Assembly: GCA_001599915.1 (NCBI GenBank) | Contig: BCIG01000003.1 | Coordinates: forward strand, 558,001 to 622,000 | Origin: Symbiotaphrina buchneri | Lineage: Eukaryota > Ascomycota > Symbiotaphrinales > Symbiotaphrinaceae | Length of the DNA: 64,000 nt | Reading direction: 5' to 3' | Shown here: one piece after another, positions 56,305 through 64,000 of the stretch | How the letters are laid out: every line of letters begins with the position of its first letter | Numbering within the stretch: position 1 is the stretch's first letter | The notes under the pieces: model-generated | The model's database searches: none | What the model was told of the DNA's origin: nothing | What the model saw: only the letters and a program-made list of their open reading frames with translations | Position numbers and translations under genes: made by a program

Positions 56305-59029
56305 TCAAAATCTAATTCTCACCCCTCCCCTGAGGTTCAGTTTCGCCACACAACAGATACCCATACTCTCGCACCACTCTCGGACCGTCCCGGCGTGAAC
56401 CTCCTCATCAACGCCGACCGTCACCAACCCCTTGGTGTTCAGCCACTTGGCAAGGTCCTCCACTATGATCGGGTCATAGAGAAGCATCTTCTCATACCAG
56501 GACGGATTGGCTGGATCGGTGGAAGGCGGAGCACCTTTGACGGCCATGCTCATCGCCTCGAACAGTTCCTTTTTGCTCCTTCCAGGCGTGAGCTCTTCCG
56601 TGACGCATGGTACACCAGCGGGCGTAGAAAGCGGGAGAGAATCAATTGGTTTGGAGGGCGAACGGCGCCGCGGGGGTGATGGTGTCGGAGGCGTGTCTGA
56701 GTCGGAGATCTCTTCCACGACGTGTTTGGGGTCGTTTTTGGCCTTCTTCGGGGTGGTAGCATTCTTAGGCATCCTCTTCTTCTTCACGGGGCTTTTGACT
56801 GCAGGGGCTTGCTCATCCATGGGTTGAGAGCCCTTCTTAGGTCTACCACGCGGTCGCTTTGCTGGTTTAGCTGCCTCATCCACTGCGGGAGGAGGGTTCG
56901 GCTGACCTGTAGTCTTGACCGTGTCCTTCTGCGTGTCGGATGGTAGCTTATGCACCTTCAGGTTCGACTCTAAAGTCTGTAGGGCTACTCTGTTCTTGCC
57001 CTCCCAGCAGCGTTCCAGTAGCGCAATCATCTGTGTGCGGTTCTTGATAGGCTTGAAGCCATATGCTTTGATCTCTTTCTCAAGTGAAGTCTGGTTTTGC
57101 CGGCCGTCCATGTTGTGAATCGGCAATGGAGTTCATGGTGTCGTTATTTGGGGCAGCCAGGACAGACGATGTCGGCTTGTAGGTATTCGCAAGGAGCGCT
57201 GCTGTTGATACACCTGCAGCGGCTGCCACTCGACCCACTTCTGGTCGATCTATTCCCTTTGTTGAAGGTATGGCACGGCAGCTTGGTCGTCCTGATTCTG
57301 GTGAACTGCCAAGAACGACCCAGCCTTCCTCCTTCTCCATGGGCCGCAAGGACTCTACAGGGACACCTTCTGTACTGCATACTGGAGCGCTCCCTTGGAG
57401 CTGTGGGCGACAAGAGTCGAAGTTTGTAGGTTTGGAGGGTGATTCAGATAGGTCGACAACGTCAATCTCCATCAATGAGCCTTCTATGTCCCTTGAAGCA
57501 GCGGACCATAGGCTTCGTTTAGCCGCGAACATACTGGTCACGGACCTAGAGGAAGTGACCGAGATGCAGCTCTGTGCTACATCAGAGCGTGCTTGGGATA
57601 GTTCCGTTTCGACTTCCGACACCTTCAAAGCCTGTTGTAGGTCACGAATCATCCTTGGCGACTCCTCCCTGACGAGCTGGCTAGATGTCCCGAAAAGAAG
57701 ATCCTGCTTCTCAAGCGTCTTCAACGCCGATACGGGGGAGAGTAAAAGAGGCGCCGTCGGCTGGGCAGGTTTAGCTTTGCGACTTCCACTCTTCTTTTTC
57801 TCCTTTTTCTCCGTGCCCTTCCTAGTTGTAATCTTCATGCCTTGAGCCGCACCCGCCAAGTCGCTATTAGGGATCTTGAAACGTGCAGTTTGTTCATTGA
57901 AGTAATGCAGCAATGATGAAGGAGGGGAAGGTTCTTTCACCATATATTGGGCCGTTGCAAGCCCCGTGATAGTTTGAGCCTTCTTCTTGGAGGCTTTCTG
58001 CTTTTTGGACTTTGGCGTAGCATTTGAATTGGCCGAACCGATCACCGAGACGTCGACGTTCTCGGATTTCCTCTTCCTTCTCACGGGTTTCTCCTGAGCC
58101 GTATGCTCGATTGAAGTCGTACGAGGAACCGGTACGGCAGGGTCATAGGTAAAACTGCGAAGTATGTCACCGAACCCAGCATGGACATCTTCTACATCCG
58201 TGTCCGGTAAGACTGATCCTGGCCCATCTGGATTCCCATTTTCCTTCCCGGATGTTGCTACGGGCAATAGCGTGTCTGATGGAGGCGTCCAGTCCCTTCG
58301 CCGTGCGCTTGCTTGGTCAAGCTGTAAAGGTTCGATAGCGCAGCTTACTGACGAACTCTTTTCATTTTCTTTCTCTCCATTGGATACGGTCAATCCAATA
58401 TGCTCAATGTAAGTGTTATTGTCCTCTGATTTCTTGCTGCCCTTGGTGACCCCTTCATCCTCTGTGGTAGTTCCCGTGATGCCGGGTTTAGAGAGCTTTC
58501 CCTTGCGAAGTCTGGTCTGGGTCTCTCCATGCCTTGATCGACGTTTGCTTGCCTTTGTAGTCCGCAAACTTTCTACTGAAGCCTGACCACTTGGAAAAGG
58601 GAAATCGTAGATGTCCACTGCGTCTTCATTGCTATCCGGCTGAGCCAGTAGAGGTTCCGCTTGCGCCTCTGAGTTCTTTTTCCGACCTGCCTTCTTTGGA
58701 GCCACTCTCCCGTCATCTCTGAAGGACTTCGGGGCATGGATCGAATTTCTCGCCGTCCCATTCTCGCCACTTACATATCCTATACCGTTACAAGCGTCCA
58801 CGTCGTTCTTTTCGGCCAGTAACAGGCTTACAGCGGTGGTGAAACCAGTAGTAACGCCTTCCGGAATCTTCGCAGCTCTAGACCCGCTAACAAGGCCTTT
58901 CTTCGGCTTCTTCAACAGTGAACTTGGTGAAGGCAATCCCGGAGACGAAGACATTGCTCGACGCCCAGCGTTGACGGCAGGCGCGCTTAGGGGCGATGAA
59001 GAGAGCAGGATGACCTCGGCGCCTGCCAT
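56305..59029 (-). CDS. SLX4: SLX4 structure-specific endonuclease scaffold, split over two frames
   Basis: SLX4 is the regulatory subunit of the SLX1-SLX4 resolvase that cuts branched DNA. The N-terminal part runs from ATG at 59029 (MAGAEVILLSSSPLSAP) to a stop at 57080. It is disordered, with Lys/Ser-rich stretches and the family's FGTSSQLVREESPRMIRDLQ near the end. The C-terminal part, in another frame from about 57110 to 56305, carries LEKEIKAYGFKPIKNRTQMI, an AT-hook-like KRPRGRPKKGS and the conserved C-terminal domain (YDPIIVEDLAKWLNTKGLVT, VREWCESMGICC, LNLRGGVRIRF). The halves meet at about 57080-57100. A 73-bp intron 57091-57163 would restore the frame but has a poor donor (GTCCTG) and no clear branch site. 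A short indel is the alternative. No single uninterrupted frame encodes the full protein. Confidence 0.88.
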
Positions 59030-59647
59030 TGCCAGATGGCGCCCCACGCATCGGAGAAGTCGTGCTATTGCGACTGAAGCTCTTTCCAGATGCAAGAAGG
59101 ACAAATGGTTGATGGTTCCGGAGTAGGCAGCTGAGTATGCTCTGTTGTCGGCTTTTCTCAATTCCCATGTTTGTTTTCGCGGGGCTGGCTTAGTCAGTCA
59201 ACTTTCGGTGGTGCCCCGTGCGCGGGCCCCCTTGCCCCTGGCCCCGTCTGCGATACTAATTCTATCTCCAGCTCGCCGGGACAACAAGGTTCATTCAGGA
59301 TATGGAGACTCCCCATCGGCAGTTGTTTCTACGCTACTGGTAACTTGAGAAGCATAAGTGAGGCAGCGACACGTTGATTCTCAAGATCAGGTCATATATC
59401 ATCATCAACGCCCAATGCGACCTTATTGCGTCGGATATAGCGCGAGACCAAAACCACCTCCGGTCCCTTACTGGATGCTACCTCAATGACGGCACGCGAT
59501 TGGCAGTATATCTTGTCCAAACTGGCGTGCTGATAGACATCAATGCAGCTCAGAACCATGTTCTGTTAGACTTGGCCAGAGTCCCGAGGCAGAGGAGGCT
59601 TTCCTCAATAGCTCATCTCATCATAGCGATCATAGACCCCATTAACT
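59030..59647. other. Intergenic, 618 bp
   Basis: Upstream of SLX4 and downstream of the 59648-60130 gene. It is GC-rich near 59220-59250 and otherwise featureless. Open frame upstream of the SLX4 ATG lacks an ATG of its own. Confidence 0.5.
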
Positions 59648-60130
59648 TCATGTATCTCCACTCTCTTGTTGATCACCATAGTCCTCCAGGGTAGGGAGTA
59701 GTACATCCCATGCCTCTTCACCCTCAGGCACATCTTCAGCGCCAACTTCATCCGTCCCCTTGAACCGGAAGGCCAATACTCCGCCATCCCTTAGCCCCGC
59801 ACCTTGGGGACTAAGAGGATTCTTTGTTTTCTTCTGTGTAGAGCTACCATCGATGCTATCTGAGGGAGGATGGCTGAGTAGTTTCCATCCTCTGGACAAG
59901 TCATAGTTGTCTACTGGCAAGCCGAATATGATGTCTTCAGTATCTGAGGGGATCTTTCGTCCGTTCAGCTCGCCATCTGCATGGATTTCCTTCAAAGTCT
60001 GCAGAAGTTCGGCCTTGATGTTGTTGAAGGTCTGTAGTGGATCCACGTAGAGTATGACTGTCGTTTTGTGCTGCTTGAACCGCAAGGTCCAAAGCATCGG
60101 GTTCGGCTCGACGGAGGGCTGGCATACCAT
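59648..60130 (-). CDS. Conserved-looking small protein, possibly ubiquitin-like fold
   Basis: A single-exon 160-residue frame from ATG at 60130; a second in-frame ATG lies 11 codons later (MLWTLRFKQHKTTVILYVDP). The N-terminal half alternates strands and a helix as in a beta-grasp domain: LRFKQHKTTVILYVDPLQTF, NNIKAELLQTLKEIHADG and IIFGLPVDNYDLSRGWKLL. The C-terminal half is more polar with an acidic end (EVGAEDVPEGEEAWDVLLPT). I recognise no named family; the ubiquitin-like reading is a pattern guess. It is divergent from the Tim17-like gene, 424 bp away. Confidence 0.72.
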   Translation of the reverse strand: MVCQPSVEPNPMLWTLRFKQHKTTVILYVDPLQTFNNIKAELLQTLKEIHADGELNGRKIPSDTEDIIFGLPVDNYDLSRGWKLLSHPPSDSIDGSSTQKKTKNPLSPQGAGLRDGGVLAFRFKGTDEVGAEDVPEGEEAWDVLLPTLEDYGDQQESGDT

Positions 60131-60554
60131 TCGTTAGCGGAGGTCGGCAATGATCATTAATATCGAAGAGATAAATCTGCCTACCATATTTACGTCACTC
60201 TAACTGCAGTCCTTGGGCTGCCTGGCGTTGACTCTCTAGCTGTGTGGCTGTCCGAGTCAGGGCATTGTATGCGTGAATCTAGCCTCGCGTTCTTCGCGAT
60301 CTGGGCCTAGGGGTCAATAACTATACTGCCGGGCGGTGAGTCGCTAGCCTTTGAGTCTAAAATGCTGCAAGCTCATGGAGCTTCTCCTCCACCCCAAACA
60401 CCGAATCGGTCAAAGCATACAGTCGCTCAATTGCTCCGCCTCCATACTTCTTGGAGCTCACTGTGGCCGCCTTCGGAAATCGGAACCACTTCGAGCCGGG
60501 CATGGACAGGTTTGCTATTTCGGTCCGTTCATAGCAATACAGACGCCACAGCAA
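60131..60554. other. Divergent promoter region (424 bp)
   Basis: Between the small unknown gene and the Tim17-like gene. The frame of the latter is open upstream to 60351, but the ATG at 60555 gives the better N-terminus. Confidence 0.5.
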
Positions 60555-61309
60555 ATGGCTACTGAACAGGCCCCTATCACTGCGGAGTCAGATGATGCTG
60601 CTCAACAAACTTTGGACCCAGCGGATGGGTCTCCGCAAAGGCAGCGACTTTCCCTCCCATTCGGTGCCCGACTGCCTTTAAGCATGTTGCTCGGGTTTGG
60701 GACAGGAGCAGCGTTGGGTTTGAGTCACGGGAGCGCCACTGCTGGACTCCGGTTCCGTGCTGAGAATGCACACCGCCTGCCTACGACACATACGGGCTGG
60801 TACTTGTACCACAAAAGCAAGAACTATCATGTGATGCTTGGGGGAATCAAAGAGGGAACGAAAATGGGCTTCAAGACCGCATTCTGGGTGGGAGGATTCT
60901 TTACTGTGGAGGAGGCGGTCGATAGACTTAGGGATACCGTTGCTGCGGAGGTTGGCAAGGAGATGGGAGGGCGCAGGGACTTCATGAGCACTGTCATCGC
61001 GGGGCTTGGGACCGCTGGCGGTTGGAGTTTGTGGAGTAAGTTGTAAACTCCCGTTCGAACAAGTTTTCCCGACCTGCATCGGCACCTCTGGTATGTGAGG
61101 CTGACGTTCTAGACCGATTTCCTCTTATTACGGCTGCCCGAGCAGCAAAGCAAGGTCTCCTATTCGGTCTCTTCTTTGGGTTGGCTCAAGACGCCCTAAC
61201 TTTGGCCCGGGGCAACCGGCTAGCATACGTGGATTTTCTATTTGGAGGCACGAGACGGCGCAGAAGAGCAGAGGCTGAAGCGGGCGTGAAGGAGGCTGAG
61301 CAGATTTGA
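60555..61309 (+). CDS. Tim17-like small membrane protein
   Basis: Two exons, 60555-61035 and 61113-61309 (77-bp GTAAGT...TTCTAG intron), encode 225 residues. After an acidic 35-residue N-terminus come several short Gly/Ala-rich hydrophobic segments: LPLSMLLGFGTGAALGLSHG, GFKTAFWVGGFFTVEEAVDR, FMSTVIAGLGTAGGWSLWNR and GLLFGLFFGLAQDALTLAR. It ends in a basic Arg/Glu tail. The glycine-zipper pattern and spacing resemble the Tim17/22/23 superfamily, so an inner mitochondrial membrane protein is plausible. I cannot link it to a specific translocase or complex I subunit. The conserved segment WSLWNRFPLITAARAAKQGL is made only after splicing, which supports the intron. Confidence 0.78.
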
Positions 61310-61840
61310 GAGTTTCCAACGTTGCCTCAGTAGGCCTCAGACTCCAATGAGCTCGTCTAGCGTTGTATCACAGCAAGACCTGCTTTCGTGTAACAGGATT
61401 TGTCTGCCACGCCTATACAAAAGTCTTCTGGTATACAAAGCAGAGCCGGCGTGCCTGAAAGAAGCAGAAGAGCACAGGGCGGCCTGGCTCAATCCGTCTG
61501 TGGACGATACTTGTCTGGACTAAACGTTCATATCAAAGACGACCCCACCATAGGACCAAGTCCGAAAGGACGCGTTTGATACTCAAACTCTATGACTCCG
61601 CTATCATCTGCTAGGCTGGTCAAACAACCGAAAACGTGGAAACTATTGCACACCCCCTAGGAGGCCGCCAAACTGGATGGTAACAAACTCGCAAAGGTGT
61701 ATGCGCAGACTTCCGCTGTCCCCGCCGCTCTAGAACACCTAATGGCCACAAGCACTTTGCAGCCGACCATGTTCACAGAGCAGCATTTGTACCAGCAAAC
61801 TCTCACAGTGCGTTCAGAATCTCTCGGATCGGATTGGGCT
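61310..61840. other. Intergenic between convergent genes (531 bp)
   Basis: 3' flanks of the Tim17-like gene and the small Cys gene. Nothing recognised. Confidence 0.45.
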
Positions 61841-62089
61841 TCATGTCCAAGCTCCCTGGCCGATGTAAGACCATCCGCGGCACCAGTCGCAGATTGTCTC
61901 GTAGCGAAGAGGCACTGGCCTTGCGTTGTTGGAGATGCATGGCGGATCTTCGTATGGGATGTCGAAGTGTCTCCGCTCACGGGGGTCGTTGATACGGTAA
62001 AGCTGGTCCTGGGTTGCACGATAGTAACGCAAGATCAGGAAGCCGGAGGTATGGCCACATGTGTACTCCTCAACAGCCAAGAGGCACAT
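61841..62089 (-). CDS. Small Cys-containing cytosolic-type protein, unknown
   Basis: An 82-residue frame from ATG at 62089 in a good context (CCACAATG). It begins MCLLAVEEYTCGHTSGFLIL and ends ETICDWCRGWSYIGQGAWT. The CxxxxxxxxxCGH and CDWC pattern could form a small zinc site. Short proteins with a Met-Cys start and a TCGH-type motif are, as I recall, scattered in Pezizomycotina without known function. The frame continues open upstream (to about 62173) without an ATG. No signal peptide is seen. Coding status rests on pattern alone. Confidence 0.5.
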   Translation of the reverse strand: MCLLAVEEYTCGHTSGFLILRYYRATQDQLYRINDPRERRHFDIPYEDPPCISNNARPVPLRYETICDWCRGWSYIGQGAWT

Positions 62090-63319
62090 TGTGGTTGCGT
62101 GTTTTTGCGTCTCACGAAAAGCGCCGCTTGAAATCCAGTGTCGGGGCTCCGGAGGAGGCGGTACGGTTGCCAAAGGCTGGAACCAGGGCCGGCTGCTCTT
62201 TGAAAAGGTCGTGATCTCCAGTATAAGTAGTCTCTTTCTTTCCAGTGCTTACGGTTGCTTGTCTCGCTCAGCCAGAAGAGAAAGAAGAGTGGTTTTAAAG
62301 ACATGGAGTTGCTGCAGGAGATGCAAAGAAGGTCGGCTCCACAAAGATATAGGTGGTGCTCTTCCATTGCATATATAGGGGAAGAAGCACCTTTATGCTT
62401 AGGCCTTGTCAGCTGGAAAGAAGGGAGAGTTAATTGCTCGCCGCGAATCCTATCATTGCTCTGCAGGCCCGCCGGTGTAACTGACCGCGCCGTGTTTGCT
62501 GATGGCGCCCACTGTACACATTCCCGCCCTCCGACCCTACATCCTGCTGTCTTTTCTGGCTGTCGTCAACGGAGATGCCTATGTAGAATAAGAGCTATAC
62601 GCAGGCCCCGAATGCAGCGGGTGGTGTTGAATTGCCGGGAACGCGCCAGACATCCGGCTCTGGCCATCCCGTGTCAAGCAGCAACACAGACAAACTTTGT
62701 GTGAGGCTCATCAGGTCCATGAACATGGACAAAGTATCGTGCCTTTATGGCGCTGTGCTTCCACTTGAGACATGGCTATACGCGCCTCGAACGCATACGT
62801 CTACCTGCAATAAAACACTACAGTAGTGAATCGACGGCGGCTGTTTACCATGTGCGTTTGCTTGTCCAAGGGCTGCGAGTGAAAAAGGTGTATATCACAC
62901 AAGGTATGCCGGGATCGTGGAAGATTATATAAGTTGCCCAATATAGTCAATGTTGCACTGCGTGGCGCTTTTTATATACCATGCGTCTTCCGTGACCCCA
63001 ATGTTTTACAGGGGATGTAGAGTCTGATAGACCTCCTGAGTTGAGTGACTGTTTCCTGCCACATGAAACAGAGGCCGTGGCTCATGGAGCGGGCAGTGCC
63101 CCCGATATGAACATGCCAGAACTGAGTAGTTCATCAACTTGGTAGATTTCCAACTGGAGAATAATGAATGCCTATGCGCTAATTAGAACATCGGAGAAGA
63201 CCTGGCCTTGAAACCAGCGAAACGCCACTATAAAATGCACAAGCAATGAAGTGCCCACCCAGGTGTAGCCGCAGCGACAAAGAAGAAGCCGATTCCTGAA
63301 ATCTATCATGGACAATGCT
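62090..63319. other. Intergenic, 1.23 kb
   Basis: Between the small Cys gene and the 3' end of the GH16 gene. It contains a short ATG frame at 62502-62591 that looks like a signal peptide (see findings). Otherwise nothing is supported. Confidence 0.45.
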
Positions 63320-64000
63320 TTACAACGCCACAATGGCAAGAACAAGAACCAGGGCAGCAAAGCCGCTCCCGTGCATGGTCCGCCTCATGCTGAACGAAGC
63401 ATCGCTCTTCTCGCTAGAAGACCCCACGCTTGTACCACCTTGAGAGAAACCGCTAGCACTTGTGGACGAGGCACTAGCTCCGGCCTGGGTTGCTGTTGCA
63501 CTGGAAGCGGAACTGGCGCTACTCTCTGCATCACTTTGGCCAGGAACAACGCCAGGACCGGATATACCAGGAACCACTGCGGCATCAGAGGTGGCAGCCG
63601 CTGAGGCAGTACCAGAGCTAGCGGCAGAAGCATAATCTGCAGACATGTTTGTACCGGTGCCGAGAAGAGATTTCAGCACGGTTGGTTTGTCCGTGATCTC
63701 CACAGTGTCATTTGTGCCGGCATCGGAAGTGTAAATGTACGATGTATTCCCCTGCACATTGGCGCCGGAGGGCGGGTCGTAGCACGTGACATTGACTGAC
63801 TGGACCATTGCATAATAGTATCCGTTATTCTTGATGTCAGGTGAGTTGTCTGACCAATCAATTAGACCGCCAGCCCAGGCGATGGTGCCCTCGCCATTGC
63901 TCTCTTCTCCAGCAGGCCAGATGGAGAGTTCAATTCTTGCCGGCGTCTGCGGGAAATGGTACTGATTCGTTGTCGCATTCCATGTCTCATTCCGGTTCTT
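63320..64000 (-). CDS. GPI-anchored GH16 Crh-like cell-wall transglycosylase (partial)
   Basis: Only the C-terminal 226 residues are in the window; the catalytic domain start and the signal peptide lie beyond the right edge. Visible family strings are YHFPQTPARIELSIWPAGEE, GTIAWAGGLIDW and NNGYYYAMVQSVNVTCYDPP, typical of the end of the Crh (UTR2/CRH1-type) GH16 fold. These enzymes cross-link chitin to beta-glucan in the wall. About 110 residues of Ser/Ala/Thr-rich stalk follow (SSASSASSATATQAGASASS). The end is a hydrophobic tail (GFAALVLVLAIVAL) after small residues, the usual GPI-attachment signal. The catalytic ExDxE motif is not in view. Confidence 0.88.
   Translation of the reverse strand, partial: KNRNETWNATTNQYHFPQTPARIELSIWPAGEESNGEGTIAWAGGLIDWSDNSPDIKNNGYYYAMVQSVNVTCYDPPSGANVQGNTSYIYTSDAGTNDTVEITDKPTVLKSLLGTGTNMSADYASAASSGTASAAATSDAAVVPGISGPGVVPGQSDAESSASSASSATATQAGASASSTSASGFSQGGTSVGSSSEKSDASFSMRRTMHGSGFAALVLVLAIVAL

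Noticed and set aside
1-64000. Retroelements, DNA transposons, CRISPR arrays or a secondary-metabolite cluster
   Set aside because: No reverse transcriptase, integrase, transposase, long terminal repeats, spaced repeats or backbone biosynthetic enzymes were recognised. The only mobile-type element is the PRP8 intein.

Overview
This window looks like nuclear DNA of a filamentous ascomycete (Pezizomycotina). The genes are dense and lie on both strands. Introns are mostly 45-80 bp, of the GTRNGT...CTNAY...YAG type. Several products are ascomycete-type: two Zn2Cys6 regulators, an RpdA-type deacetylase with a long acidic tail, a Crh-like GH16 protein and SLX4. I cannot place it to genus. A PRP8 mini-intein fits lineages such as Eurotiomycetes or Leotiomycetes, but that is inference. 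Exon boundaries are read from splice motifs, frame and family similarity held in memory; no database was searched.

Layout. 1-7034 (-): PRP8, intronless here, cut by the left edge and carrying a 145-residue intein. 7478-8242 (+): ribosomal protein eL34. 8445-10296 (-): vacuolar alkaline phosphatase. 10733-11290 (+): isochorismatase-like hydrolase. 11456-12269 (-): NDUFAF3-like complex I assembly factor. 13185-13892 (-): unknown protein. 14360-15563 (-) and 16043-18312 (+): RPN11 and the RPD3/RpdA deacetylase, head to head. 18893-19221 (-): small UPF0390/DUF2462 protein. 19505-21167 (-): MTC1. 22111-23088 (+): basic, AT-hook-like unknown. 23891-26250 (+): Leu3-like regulator with an internal frame offset. 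A 3.4-kb gene-poor stretch follows.

29608-31997 (+): RCK/Srk1-type kinase. 33132-35894 (-): large disordered protein. 37470-40341 (-): second Zn2Cys6 factor. 40911-41668 (+): CGI121 (KEOPS). 42693-45941 (+): kinesin-8. 46666-47408 (+): MsrA. 47825-49882 (-): membrane-anchored beta-propeller-like protein. 51572-54394 (+): a protein with two cyclic-nucleotide-binding domains, an F-box and LRRs. 54962-56044 (+): mitochondrial BAX-inhibitor-like protein. 56305-59029 (-): SLX4, split between two frames. 59648-60130 (-): unknown. 60555-61309 (+): Tim17-like membrane protein. 61841-62089 (-): small Cys protein. 63320-64000 (-): C-terminus of a GPI-anchored Crh-like GH16 enzyme, cut by the right edge.

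Most genes are unrelated housekeeping functions: splicing, translation, proteasome, chromatin, tRNA modification, mitochondria, DNA repair and cell wall. There is no biosynthetic cluster, no CRISPR array and no intact transposon. The most unusual items are the PRP8 mini-intein, the dual-CNBD/F-box/LRR protein, two genes with unexplained frame breaks, and a GATA-site inverted repeat upstream of the NDUFAF3-like gene. I saw no clear new multi-gene system.
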